32,578 nucleotides of DNA, from IMG/VR virus record IMGVR_UViG_3300005613_000254, positions 1 to 32,578 of that record. One strand, given 5' to 3'. Position numbers and translations under genes: made by a program. The notes under the pieces are model-generated. The model was not told the DNA's origin. It worked only from the letters and a program-made list of their open reading frames with translations, and did not search any database. This document shows, in pieces, positions 8,486 to 15,008 of this stretch; position 1 is the stretch's first letter, and each line of letters starts with the position of its first letter. The DNA comes from a virus.

Positions 8486-9840
8486 GATTGTGGCGTTGTT
8501 AATGAAAATGTCTGTTGGGACGACTCGGTTTCTGCATATGTTGTTCCGAGTGGCGTATCTGCATTGAATCCATATTCGGTTGTAAATTGCTCAAGGAACA
8601 TTCGGGCCTCTTCCATTGTGATTAGCTTTTTTTCGTATAATACGGTGATTGAATCTGTGATTGATTTGATCCCGTCAGCTTCTTCTTTTTTCGACTTCTG
8701 AAATACCTCCAGGTGATCAAAATAGATTTTGAATTTCAACCCCGTTCCCTTTAACAGCCAATTTGTAAATGCTTCTGCAAATACCGTTGATTCGGGAATG
8801 ATAGCATCCTGATATAGTGACTTCTTCGCCTCCAACACATTCTGGTATGTCTTCTTTGACCCGGTTGCACCAAGCAGATCGGGAGGCACGTCGTAGGCAT
8901 CTGCTATCTGTATTGTTGCATCTTCGGTCTCTTCAAACAGCATCAGGTCCTTTGTCGGGAATGTCATCGACTGCCACTTTAAAGAAGCGTTGGTTATAAT
9001 GACCTGCGATTGAGTAGATGAAAGTCCATATTTTTGAAACTGAGTCTGAATTGTATCTTTCTCTTTTTGCTCTATTGGCAGCAACCCTGCAACATCTTTA
9101 CCCTCATTCGACAAAATGCCAATAGCACCACGGCGTACCATCATCACATTACGAGCCTCCATTGCTGCATGAAGATTCCATACAGCCCATTTTAGAGGAT
9201 ACAGTCGGGATTGACCGTTAAACAATTCATCATTGTTTGTAGTTACGGGTATTGATAAATCACGTATCCGGATTAGTTGTGAAGGCAGCACCGTCATCTT
9301 CATTCCCTGCTGATTGTTTATAACATATCCGGCAATGATCTCTTCAATCTTCGATTGTTGAAAAAACCTCCCTGTCTTTTTGACTGTGATCATCCAGTTT
9401 GGAATGATCCATAATGCTTCGGTGTCTTTTCGAAACATACCGACAGGCACTAATGGCATGACATAGCACTCCCCAAATACCTGTGTCAAAATTTTCATTT
9501 GTGAATTAAAGTCCGCCCATGACTGAATCGGATTTGGTGTCTTCATCAACCGTTCAATGTTTGGCAATACGTTAATCGCCTTGTTTCCTTCATCATCCTC
9601 GATCTGCCACAACCCGTTGATATGGGCTCTCACTTTTTTATTAATAACCGTATTGACCGCATGTGAGTAGTTGTAGGCGTATGCCTGACCTTCAAGAGTA
9701 GTTGTATCCTTCAGATTTGAACTTCCTGACGTTAACAATTCATAAAAATATTCAGATCCTCGTTTAATCACAGTAGTTCCCTGACGAGTTGCTTTTACTG
9801 AAACAAATGGAAATGATTTCTTAAATTGAAAATATGGCAT
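8482..9840 (-). CDS. Portal protein (HK97/SPP1-type), 452 aa
   Basis: A 452-aa protein forming the dodecameric channel through which DNA enters and leaves the head. Visible family marks: the N-terminal segment ending VNTVINKKVRAHINGLW, a KTPNPIQSWADF motif (family form: P....t...f), the central clip/stem with DATIQIADAYDVPPDLLG (family form: i...f.VPp.llG), then a YQNVLEAKKSLY helix and the crown region. The reading frame is also open to a TTG at 9849, but the ATG at 9838-9840 is the natural start; a Bacteroidota-type promoter ends about 24 nt upstream. The stop overlaps the protease start as ATGA. Confidence 0.92.
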   Translation of the reverse strand: MPYFQFKKSFPFVSVKATRQGTTVIKRGSEYFYELLTSGSSNLKDTTTLEGQAYAYNYSHAVNTVINKKVRAHINGLWQIEDDEGNKAINVLPNIERLMKTPNPIQSWADFNSQMKILTQVFGECYVMPLVPVGMFRKDTEALWIIPNWMITVKKTGRFFQQSKIEEIIAGYVINNQQGMKMTVLPSQLIRIRDLSIPVTTNNDELFNGQSRLYPLKWAVWNLHAAMEARNVMMVRRGAIGILSNEGKDVAGLLPIEQKEKDTIQTQFQKYGLSSTQSQVIITNASLKWQSMTFPTKDLMLFEETEDATIQIADAYDVPPDLLGATGSKKTYQNVLEAKKSLYQDAIIPESTVFAEAFTNWLLKGTGLKFKIYFDHLEVFQKSKKEEADGIKSITDSITVLYEKKLITMEEARMFLEQFTTEYGFNADTPLGTTYAETESSQQTFSLTTPQS

Positions 9841-9863
9841 AACAAACAAATCAATTCAATTTG

Positions 9864-9897
9864 CAAATATATAAACAAAAATGAAAAATTGTTCAAC
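9864..9897 (-). promoter_or_regulatory. Promoter candidate for the head operon (TTG-N22-TATATTTG)
   Basis: On the minus strand TATATTTG (9871-9864) matches the Bacteroidota -7 consensus TAnnTTTG exactly, with TTG at 9896-9894 as a -33 element. The spacing of 22 nt is slightly long. Transcription would start about 16 nt before the portal ATG. Confidence 0.55.
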
Positions 9898-9923
9898 TTT
9901 TTTTAAACAATCATTTTTATCTC

Positions 9924-9970
9924 CATTATCACTTTCATTATCATTATCACTTTCATTATCATTATCATAA
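9924..9970. repeat. Hexamer repeat tract in the TerL-portal gap
   Basis: Plus-strand hexamers in one phase: CATTAT, then twice the unit CACTTT-CATTAT-CATTAT, then CATAA. The same hexamers in the same order (CACTTT-CATTAT-CATAA) occur inside the replication initiator gene at 17445-17461. No protein of credible length is encoded in this 239-bp gap (9841-10079). Confidence 0.8.
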
Positions 9971-10014
9971 TAGTTAACTAAGTATTAACTAACAGTATGT
10001 TAACTGTTAGTTAA
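9971..10014. repeat. AT-rich inverted repeats in the TerL-portal gap
   Basis: A perfect 10-bp palindrome TAGTTAACTA (9971-9980) is followed by a perfect 11-bp inverted repeat, TTAACTAACAG (9985-9995) and CTGTTAGTTAA (10004-10014), around an 8-nt loop. TTAACTGTT-like words recur in the initiator gene (about 17480, 17618, 17640). Protein-binding sites or a replication-origin part are more likely than a terminator, since the stem lacks GC. Confidence 0.7.
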
Positions 10015-10079
10015 GTCTTAATTAACTGTTTATTTTTAATAATATGAATATCAGTATATTAAGTGATTTGAATATTTAA

Positions 10080-11237
10080 TTAAGTTCTAAATTCGCTCAT
10101 CACGGCATATCTTGTCGCATCCAAAAAGTGATCATGATCCTTGACCGGTTCTTCTAATCGGATGCCGTTTATTTCTCTCCATTTGTAATTCTCAAGTTCC
10201 TTTCGTAGATCGGGATCATGAACAAAATGTAGTTTAAAACTGTTAACAAGTCCGATACCATAGGTGATTGAGCCGGGAAATTTCTTTACCGCAAGCGCCT
10301 TCAATCCCATTCGCCGGAGGTCTGCAATCATACCAGGATCGGCGGAATCACACCATATATGACCATCACCAATACTGAGGCGCATAGGCTCATATAATTC
10401 CTTAGCATTTGGTGTTGGCAAATAATACATGCATTGCACGTATAAGTTGTTACCATTCCTGCCAACTTTTGATATAGCAGTCGGTGCAGTTGATCCAAAA
10501 TCACATCCAAATGCAATTTGTTCAATATCTTTAGGAAATTCATCAATCCAGGTATATGAATTATATACAAGACCTTGCGGAGATGCACGAAGTCCAAGAC
10601 CATAGACCTTCCACATGTAATCGTCAGCCGTCCCGGCTTCTATGTTTTCAGGAGTAGGTTTGTATGATAAAATTTTTCGTTTTTCCCAGATAGATACTTT
10701 CGGATTGTCAAGTATAGTTGAATGACAAAATGATACATCTGGCCTTTTAGCAAGATCAAAAACCCAGTGATCTGATACTTTAGGATTGAAATCTCCCCAC
10801 CAAAACCGCCTGCATCTCATTTCAAGCTGATCAAATATGGGATGTTTAATATCAAGCATTTCGTTGATCCAGAAAAAATCACATCCCGCCCCGTGAAACT
10901 TAGACGGCTGGTCAGCACCGATGAAGTATATTTTATTGCCAAATATCTCGAATTGAGGAATATCCTTCACGGTTGCCATTGGTGATTCAATTCCATGCAT
11001 CGGCATTCGGACATTGAAATCATTATATAAAGTTGTTTTGAAACTATTGTAGGTTTCTTTGATCAAATAAATAACCAGATTATGAACACCCGGAACGGTG
11101 CATAAAGCTATAACGAAATCAATAGATGAAAATGTCTTACCTGATCTCGACGCTCCCTCAAGAATTGCTCCCCTTTGCTTCTGCTTCAGGGTATTCATCA
11201 AGTGTAGGAGATTCTTGTTGTATTGCGGATGTGACAT
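10080..11237 (-). CDS. terL: Large terminase subunit (TerL), 385 aa
   Basis: The DNA-packaging motor, with ATPase and nuclease domains. ATPase: Walker A GASRSGKT at residues 28-35, Walker B with catalytic Glu in FFWINE (121-126), and a coupling motif GDFNP (148-152). Nuclease (RNase H fold): acidic residues in GCDFGST (Asp246), WCDSADPGM (Asp297, Asp300) and the C-terminal DHDHFLDATRY (Asp369, Asp373). Its 385 aa is at the short end, as usual for PBSX-like terminases. The chosen ATG at 11235-11237 overlaps the TerS gene by 80 nt; a later ATG at codon 14 would still keep Walker A. It ends before a 239-bp gap with repeats. Confidence 0.95.
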   Translation of the reverse strand: MSHPQYNKNLLHLMNTLKQKQRGAILEGASRSGKTFSSIDFVIALCTVPGVHNLVIYLIKETYNSFKTTLYNDFNVRMPMHGIESPMATVKDIPQFEIFGNKIYFIGADQPSKFHGAGCDFFWINEMLDIKHPIFDQLEMRCRRFWWGDFNPKVSDHWVFDLAKRPDVSFCHSTILDNPKVSIWEKRKILSYKPTPENIEAGTADDYMWKVYGLGLRASPQGLVYNSYTWIDEFPKDIEQIAFGCDFGSTAPTAISKVGRNGNNLYVQCMYYLPTPNAKELYEPMRLSIGDGHIWCDSADPGMIADLRRMGLKALAVKKFPGSITYGIGLVNSFKLHFVHDPDLRKELENYKWREINGIRLEEPVKDHDHFLDATRYAVMSEFRT

Positions 11238-11547
11238 CAGAAGGATTTAATCCACTGAATGGAAATTTTTTATTAATCATTTGTTGCATCTGTTCGGCAT
11301 TAATAGTACCAGTAAGGTTTACTGATTGAATAGATGGGAGCATTTTATTAAACAATGCCGACATGAACTTAAGTCGTATTTCCGGATCAACCGTTTCCCA
11401 GTCTTCTTTGAATTTACCGTTTAGGTATTCAAACGAAAGGTTGTTTGCAAGTTCACGTAATTTATCGATTGCCGAATTGGTAGTACCTTTTGGCCTGCCT
11501 TTTGGGTTTAGAACTTCACCTTTTTGAATTCCTCTTTTACCTTTCAC
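11158..11547 (-). CDS. terS: Probable small terminase subunit (TerS), 129 aa
   Basis: A 129-aa protein directly before TerL and overlapping it by 80 nt. The N-terminus carries the basic motif NPKGRPKGTTN (residues 14-24), typical of DUF5681-like phage proteins that precede large terminases and of AT-hook-like DNA contact loops. A helical core follows with a KFMSALFNKMLPS segment, then an acidic tail. TerS binds the packaging site and loads TerL. The start codon is GTG (11545-11547): an in-frame TAA lies two codons upstream and there is no ATG before the conserved motif. Confidence 0.75.
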   Translation of the reverse strand: MKGKRGIQKGEVLNPKGRPKGTTNSAIDKLRELANNLSFEYLNGKFKEDWETVDPEIRLKFMSALFNKMLPSIQSVNLTGTINAEQMQQMINKKFPFSGLNPSDVTSAIQQESPTLDEYPEAEAKGSNS

Positions 11548-11583
11548 GTCTTATTGTTATTTATATTTATTAAAAATAAGCAT

Positions 11584-11592
11584 GTAAAGGTA
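11584..11592 (-). promoter_or_regulatory. Promoter -7 candidate before TerS (TACCTTTAC)
   Basis: TACCTTTAC on the minus strand resembles the Bacteroidota -7 element. It is preceded by a T-rich stretch but lacks a good TTG at -33. A related word, TATCTTTA, lies before two other gene blocks (22852 and 28109). The predicted start would lie about 30 nt before the TerS GTG. The surrounding gap (11548-11647) holds nothing else. Confidence 0.45.
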
Positions 11593-11647
11593 CAAAAAAA
11601 ATCTAAAAAGGTGCTGATTTATTTTTTAACATTTATTTTTTTTTCTA

Positions 11648-11926
11648 TTAACAGATTAAATTATCCGGTATATAAATTTTAGATTCATTTAGTATATTTT
11701 CAATTTTTTTCCGATATTCTTTGTCGGTTTGATATAGGTTGATGACTATTTTAATTGAATGAATGACCGAATGTTGATCACGGGATATTACCAGTCCGAT
11801 TTGCTTTAATGTCATTTTTGTACCAAACTTTAGAACAAAAGCGATTACCTGTCTGGGTTCGACATACTCTCGCTTCCTTGACCTTGAAAAGACTTTTTCC
11901 TTGGGTTCGCCCCATTTTTCAAGCAC
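11648..11926 (-). CDS. Stand-alone DnaA domain IV-like DNA-binding protein, 92 aa
   Basis: A 92-aa protein matching only the C-terminal DNA-binding domain of DnaA: the helix set SRSRKREYVEPRQVIAFVL, then KQIGLVISRDQHSVIHSIK, where DQHSVIHS corresponds to the DnaA signature DHsTVlHa that contacts the DnaA box. No AAA+ module is present. Such proteins in Bacteroidota phages are annotated as HTH or DnaA-like, and could bind DnaA-box-like sites in phage or host origins or act as regulators. It sits just before the packaging genes. The GTG at 11924-11926 is the best available start; the frame is open about 23 codons further up with no ATG, so the N-terminus is uncertain. Confidence 0.72.
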   Translation of the reverse strand: MLEKWGEPKEKVFSRSRKREYVEPRQVIAFVLKFGTKMTLKQIGLVISRDQHSVIHSIKIVINLYQTDKEYRKKIENILNESKIYIPDNLIC

Positions 11927-11982
11927 TAGCTTTATTAATTTTTCAGGGTCATTTATCGCTTCCTGTTTTAGAAACGATGCAA

Positions 11983-12195
11983 TTATGCATATCTTTCATA
12001 TCTCCTTTGTTTTATTTTTTCAATGATTTTTGGGTAACTGCCATGCCGTTCCCAGATCTCAAACTTATATATCCGCTCTCCTGTCCATTTGTCGAACAAA
12101 ATCCATCCTCGCAATGCTATCGAAAGTCTGGCATAAGGCGTATATGGAATAGATTTTTTTTTCCATGATGAAGACATTGGATCTTTGCTTTTCAT
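11983..12195 (-). CDS. Small basic protein, unknown, 70 aa
   Basis: A 70-aa protein rich in Lys, Arg, Trp and Tyr with a central GWILFDKWTGERIYKFEIW segment that looks like two beta strands. It starts with an ATG that overlaps the TGA of the 52-aa gene before it (ATGA), a sign that both are real and coupled. No family is recognised. It precedes the DnaA-like protein in the middle region. Confidence 0.5.
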   Translation of the reverse strand: MKSKDPMSSSWKKKSIPYTPYARLSIALRGWILFDKWTGERIYKFEIWERHGSYPKIIEKIKQRRYERYA

Positions 12196-12350
12196 GGTTT
12201 TTTAATGATAAAGGTAATAAACATTGTTCCGTTTTTCGACTGACTATTATCAATCCTAACTTCTTTTAATCGATTATCTCTTAGCGCTTCATTTATAATT
12301 TTTGCCGGGTCTTGAGGCTCCCTGATCGGTTCGGTTAGTTGTTCATTCAT
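12192..12350 (-). CDS. Small protein, unknown, 52 aa
   Basis: A 52-aa reading frame with an ATG start at 12348-12350 and a TGA that overlaps the next ATG by 4 nt. It has an acidic, Pro-containing N-terminus and a helix-strand pattern ending in GTMFITFIIKKP. The tight overlap with the next gene and a protein-like composition support it. No known family. Confidence 0.55.
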   Translation of the reverse strand: MNEQLTEPIREPQDPAKIINEALRDNRLKEVRIDNSQSKNGTMFITFIIKKP

Positions 12351-12393
12351 TTTTTAAATATTTTTTGATGAAATCTGCAAGTCTTTTTATCAT
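12343..12393 (-). CDS. Possible 16-aa leader peptide
   Basis: ATG at 12391-12393 opens a 16-codon frame (MIKRLADFIKKYLKNE) whose TGA overlaps the start of the 52-aa gene. It would form a basic amphipathic helix. It is first in the block after the methyltransferase cassette. It could be a coupling leader or chance. Confidence 0.22.
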   Translation of the reverse strand: MIKRLADFIKKYLKNE

Positions 12394-12446
12394 TTATTTA
12401 CAACATTTGTTGTTATTTATTTCTATTCTAAACAAGAACGCAAAGT

Positions 12447-12467
12447 AAAAACGGGCGGTAACACCGC
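12447..12467 (-). terminator. Weak terminator-like hairpin after the methyltransferase cassette
   Basis: On the minus strand GCGGT-GTT-ACCGC (12467-12455) forms a 5-bp GC stem followed by CCGTTTTT. It overlaps the right edge of the inverted-repeat element, so it could belong to that element instead. The rest of the gap 12351-12591 is taken up by the leader ORF and the element. Confidence 0.35.
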
Positions 12468-12580
12468 ATAAAACCAATAAAGGTTTCAGTGGGTAATTTC
12501 GGCATCGTAGCCCGTTCAAAGTTCGTTGTATCTTGATAGTTCATCGCTCGCATTCCTTTACTGGTCTTATGCAAACCGTT
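12460..12580 (-). repeat. attC-like inverted-repeat element B, downstream of the methyltransferase (121 bp)
   Basis: Plus strand: an AAC box (12460-12462), arm GCATAAAACCAATAAAGG (12466-12483), a 71-nt interior, arm CCTTTACTGGTCTTATGC (12555-12572) and a GTT box (12578-12580). The arms pair over 18 bp. The two mismatches are A/C on the plus strand and G.T on the minus strand, so only the minus strand (or the mRNA) folds into an uninterrupted stem. Element A at 13275-13396 has the same layout and an equal interior length, and shares interior words such as GA(A/T)AGTT(T/C)ATCG. The outer boxes do not fit the canonical integron consensus (RYYYAAC/GTTRRRY). Confidence 0.8.
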
Positions 12581-12591
12581 GTGTGCAAGTG

Positions 12592-13344
12592 CTACCATAG
12601 TGCTATTTGACGAGTTTCTTCTTCAAACCGTTTGCAAGCCTTTTGGTAATACTCATCATCAATCTCGTAAGCCATGAGCCTTCGTTTCATATCGTGGCAG
12701 GCTATGGCGATACTTCCACTTCCTAAATGAGTATCAAGTATTAAATCGCCCTCGCTCGTATATTTTTTTAGTAAGTGCTTATACAAATGCACAGGCTTTT
12801 GGGTTGGGTGTATCCTAATCTCTTTATCTTTCATATTATGCTGTAACATACCGTGCCAAGTTACTTTTATGTAATCCACCCCAACGCCTGTGCTTCGGTA
12901 TGCTATCTCACCTTTGCTTTTAGTATAATCTTCAGGAACTTCTTTATCCCAAAAAATACGCCCACCGCACAATCTCGGATCTGCAAAGTAGTTCACCCCC
13001 CAAACAATTTGATTTTTACTAACCCTAAAAAGCTCGTCCCAAAATTCAGTAGTTGGCACACCTAAATCCCAATCCTTTTTGGTGTAGTCTTTTGTTTTAG
13101 TTGCAGCCTTTGATGAGCTTTTTTTACCAAATCTACTATCATTAGCAACATCAATCCCATAAGGTGGGTCAATAATAGCCCAATCAAATTGTTTGTCGCC
13201 ATAGCTTCGTAAGGCTTGCAAACTATCTCCGTGTATCAATTCAATTCCATTCTTTGAAACCGCACCAGACACACAACACGTGCTATAAGCAATAGCGGGG
13301 TTAGTGCTATCCGAAAGTTTCTGCTGTTTATTATCGTTTGTCAT
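12592..13344 (-). CDS. DNA (adenine/cytosine-N4) methyltransferase, 250 aa
   Basis: An amino-methyltransferase acting on DNA. Catalytic motif IV is DPPYG (residues 59-63). HPTQKP (179-184) precedes the SAM-binding motif I DTHLGSGSIAIA (204-215), giving the beta-class circular order of N6-adenine/N4-cytosine enzymes. A target-recognition stretch lies between. There is no restriction enzyme beside it, so an orphan methylase protecting phage DNA is likely. The frame is open upstream to a TTG at 13404 and an ATG at 13383; I take the ATG at 13344. Even this start lies inside element A, so residues about 12-26 (TNPAIAYSTCCV) are encoded by the element arm; the ancestral start may be later. The gene forms a unit with the flanking elements, in wide gaps unlike the rest of the genome, which points to a mobile cassette. 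Confidence 0.9.
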   Translation of the reverse strand: MTNDNKQQKLSDSTNPAIAYSTCCVSGAVSKNGIELIHGDSLQALRSYGDKQFDWAIIDPPYGIDVANDSRFGKKSSSKAATKTKDYTKKDWDLGVPTTEFWDELFRVSKNQIVWGVNYFADPRLCGGRIFWDKEVPEDYTKSKGEIAYRSTGVGVDYIKVTWHGMLQHNMKDKEIRIHPTQKPVHLYKHLLKKYTSEGDLILDTHLGSGSIAIACHDMKRRLMAYEIDDEYYQKACKRFEEETRQIALW

Positions 13345-13396
13345 AATCTGAAAGTTTATCGTTTTTAATCCGCTACTGCTCATAGCACCATACGTT
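13275..13396 (-). repeat. attC-like inverted-repeat element A, upstream of the methyltransferase (122 bp)
   Basis: Plus strand: an AAC box (13275-13277), arm GTGCTATAAGCAATAGCGG (13280-13298), a 71-nt interior (13299-13369), arm CCGCTACTGCTCATAGCAC (13370-13388) and a GTT box (13394-13396). The arms match at 17 of 19; both mismatches become G.T wobbles on the minus strand, at the same positions as in element B. It lies in the same orientation as B, 815 bp away. The start of the methyltransferase frame lies within the interior. I have the impression that the CCGCTATTGCTTATA word recurs in Bacteroidota chromosomes, which I cannot verify here. Confidence 0.8.
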
Positions 13397-13478
13397 AGTG
13401 GCAACCTTACGGAAGCACCTCAATAGGTTGTACACACCAGTCGGGTATCGTAAATAATTTTGATTCAAGCCATGTGTG

Positions 13479-13949
13479 CTACCGCTTACCGTAATACTCA
13501 CAATTCCTTGCAGCTTCCATTGCCTTTAATCCATCACCGGTTTTTCGGTGTTCGGGTAATTTTTTCCACATATTCTCAATGCTTCGCATATCTGAAACAT
13601 CGCTCGGAAATCTCTGATATTCAAGTGGCTCTAATCCGTAGGCAATAGATACTATACTATTTGAAGATAAGCCTGTTTCCCGATCTCCCATGAATGATAT
13701 TGCCCCTGCTTTTAACTGTCTTTCAGCAAGAAATTCAATGTCTTTTTTTAATTGTTCGTTTGTCATATATGCCGTTATAACGTCAATAGGAGTCGGCTCA
13801 CTCCATCTGTTTTTGTTCCAATATACATAATAGAACTTACTATCAAATTCAAAAACAAATGACAATCCAAAAGGTTTTACTTTATTGCGCAATCCCAGGA
13901 TTTCCATATATTTTTCATATAGTTTATTTTTTATCATATCTAAAATCAT
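13479..13949 (-). CDS. Hypothetical protein, 156 aa
   Basis: A 156-aa protein. Its N-terminal 60 residues look like a small alpha/beta unit with an aromatic strand (SKFYYVYWNKNRW), followed by helices; the C-terminal part is charged. I do not recognise a family. It starts in an ATGA overlap with the 28-aa gene upstream. Its stop lies at the border of the 74-bp spacer (13405-13478) that leads into the methyltransferase cassette; that spacer holds a 6-bp inverted repeat (CAACCT/AGGTTG, 13402-13430) and no gene. Confidence 0.5.
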   Translation of the reverse strand: MILDMIKNKLYEKYMEILGLRNKVKPFGLSFVFEFDSKFYYVYWNKNRWSEPTPIDVITAYMTNEQLKKDIEFLAERQLKAGAISFMGDRETGLSSNSIVSIAYGLEPLEYQRFPSDVSDMRSIENMWKKLPEHRKTGDGLKAMEAARNCEYYGKR

Positions 13950-14032
13950 TTATATTTGGTTGGTATCCAAATTCTTTGCTGTGTCTGCTTAACTTCTATC
14001 CAAACTATTCTGTGTGTTGTTCTAATCCACAT
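13946..14032 (-). CDS. Micro-protein, 28 aa
   Basis: ATG at 14030-14032, three nt after the stop of the 69-aa gene, and TGA overlapping the next ATG (ATGA). The 28-aa product is basic and Trp/Ile-rich (starts MWIRTTHRIVWIEV). The gap-free fit between two genes is the main support; no family known. Confidence 0.42.
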   Translation of the reverse strand: MWIRTTHRIVWIEVKQTQQRIWIPTKYK

Positions 14033-14035
14033 AAT

Positions 14036-14245
14036 TCATTTTATAATTATCACAAATCTATCACTCTTTTTATTAAGGTCAGTCCATACTCCGTAAAGGA
14101 TTCCTTCAATCCGAACAACAATACCGGAACAGTATTGTTTGCCATTATTTGAAATTCGACCTTCATTTATAACCGCCCGTACTAAGTCTATTGCATCCAG
14201 ATCGCTTAGTTCTGTCCTGTTGTCTATTATTAATTTGTTTGCCAT
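14036..14245 (-). CDS. Small protein, unknown, 69 aa
   Basis: A 69-aa protein with an acidic helix (LSDLDAIDLVRAVINEG) and a beta part (GKQYCSGIVVRIEGILYGV). It resembles short accessory proteins of unknown role that I recall from Bacteroidota phages, which share a KQYC strand followed by a LNKKSD turn near the end. ATG start 9 nt after the stop of the 44-aa gene. Part of the chain of small coupled genes between the HTH protein and the methyltransferase. Confidence 0.55.
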   Translation of the reverse strand: MANKLIIDNRTELSDLDAIDLVRAVINEGRISNNGKQYCSGIVVRIEGILYGVWTDLNKKSDRFVIIIK

Positions 14246-14254
14246 ATTTAAAGT

Positions 14255-14389
14255 TTATTTTAAATAAAGCCGTAACTCATAACGACCTATTGCTACTTTC
14301 CAACCAACCTTCTCAACTCCACGCATTACTTGAAATCGGATCCATTTTCCGCCTATCAGGTATTTTCTATCCACTATTTTTATTGTCAT
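14255..14389 (-). CDS. Micro-protein, 44 aa
   Basis: A 44-codon frame from ATG 14387-14389 to TAA 14255-14257, filling exactly the space between the 123-aa and 69-aa genes (3 nt and 9 nt spacers). The product is basic with three Trp/Phe-containing strands (GGKWIRFQVMRG, GWKVAIGRYELRL), a plausible small beta protein. No family recognised. Confidence 0.55.
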   Translation of the reverse strand: MTIKIVDRKYLIGGKWIRFQVMRGVEKVGWKVAIGRYELRLYLK

Positions 14390-14392
14390 GAC

Positions 14393-14764
14393 TTAACGGG
14401 ATACGTGCTTAATTTTTTCTTGTTTTTCTTGCATTGGTCTGTTATCGTCCCTTATTATTTTCTGAATAATACTATTAGCAAAGTCAGCCATTAAATCAGC
14501 AAGCTCATAACTCTCTTTGTTGGTCCTATCCGTAATTATTGGATGATTCCATATATCTTTATTATCACCAAGCCAGTCCTCCGCATCAAATCTTTCGATA
14601 GGCAACGAAACGCCAACAGCAGCTATATTTAATGCTTGCCGAATGGCCTTAATTGAACAATCGTAGTAATCAGAAAATCCATGTTCAAAATCCCGAAGCT
14701 TATTTTCCCAATCATCCCCAAATTCATCCTTAAATACTTTTTCAATAATTTTGTGTGGTTTCAT
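14393..14764 (-). CDS. Hypothetical protein, 123 aa
   Basis: A 123-aa acidic, helical protein with Trp-containing turns (DWENKLRDFEHGFSDYY, DAEDWLGDNKDIW). No catalytic motif, metal site or membrane segment is visible. ATG start; its stop lies 3 nt before the 44-aa gene. Function unknown; the position in a run of accessory genes suggests a host-takeover or anti-defence type role at most, which is speculation. Confidence 0.5.
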   Translation of the reverse strand: MKPHKIIEKVFKDEFGDDWENKLRDFEHGFSDYYDCSIKAIRQALNIAAVGVSLPIERFDAEDWLGDNKDIWNHPIITDRTNKESYELADLMADFANSIIQKIIRDDNRPMQEKQEKIKHVSR

Positions 14765-14821
14765 TTAATTTTTGTTTATAATTTTCGCAACAAACATAGC
14801 TGCATCCCGTTAGCATTAATA

Positions 14822-15004
14822 CTAACTATTTGTTCTTATTTCAGAAAAATGTTTTCTCTCCCATTTCCTTATCAATCTCATTACTTGTTGATATTCTTTT
14901 ACATCTACTATTTCAGATGTTTCTGGGATTAGTTCTCGAAGTACATTTTTTGCACTTGAAATTATCCCTAAATCTTTTGTTTTAATGTATTCGTTTTCAG
15001 TCAT
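14822..15004 (-). CDS. Small helical protein, 60 aa
   Basis: A 60-aa protein with two helices: ISSAKNVLRELIPE and EYQQVMRLIRKWERKHF. Such two-helix proteins occur repeatedly in Bacteroidota phage accessory regions without known role. It lies 4 nt after the HTH gene's stop. The 57-bp gap after it (14765-14821) contains only a 24-codon frame that I do not accept. Confidence 0.48.
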   Translation of the reverse strand: MTENEYIKTKDLGIISSAKNVLRELIPETSEIVDVKEYQQVMRLIRKWERKHFSEIRTNS

Positions 15005-15008
15005 TTTA

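Noticed and set aside
9841-9849. TTG start three codons upstream for the portal gene
   Set aside because: The ATG at 9840 is a normal start and fits the promoter spacing.
12460-13396. Canonical class-1 integron attC sites
   Set aside because: The boxes next to AAC and GTT do not match RYYYAAC/GTTRRRY and there are no extrahelical bases. I call them attC-like only.
12592-13404. TTG start at 13404 for the methyltransferase
   Set aside because: It would make the whole upstream inverted-repeat element coding. The ATG at 13344 is nearer to the conserved domain, and even that may be early.
14742-14816. 24-codon frame with several Cys between the 60-aa and 123-aa genes
   Set aside because: It overlaps the 123-aa gene start in another frame with no coupling signal and no support.
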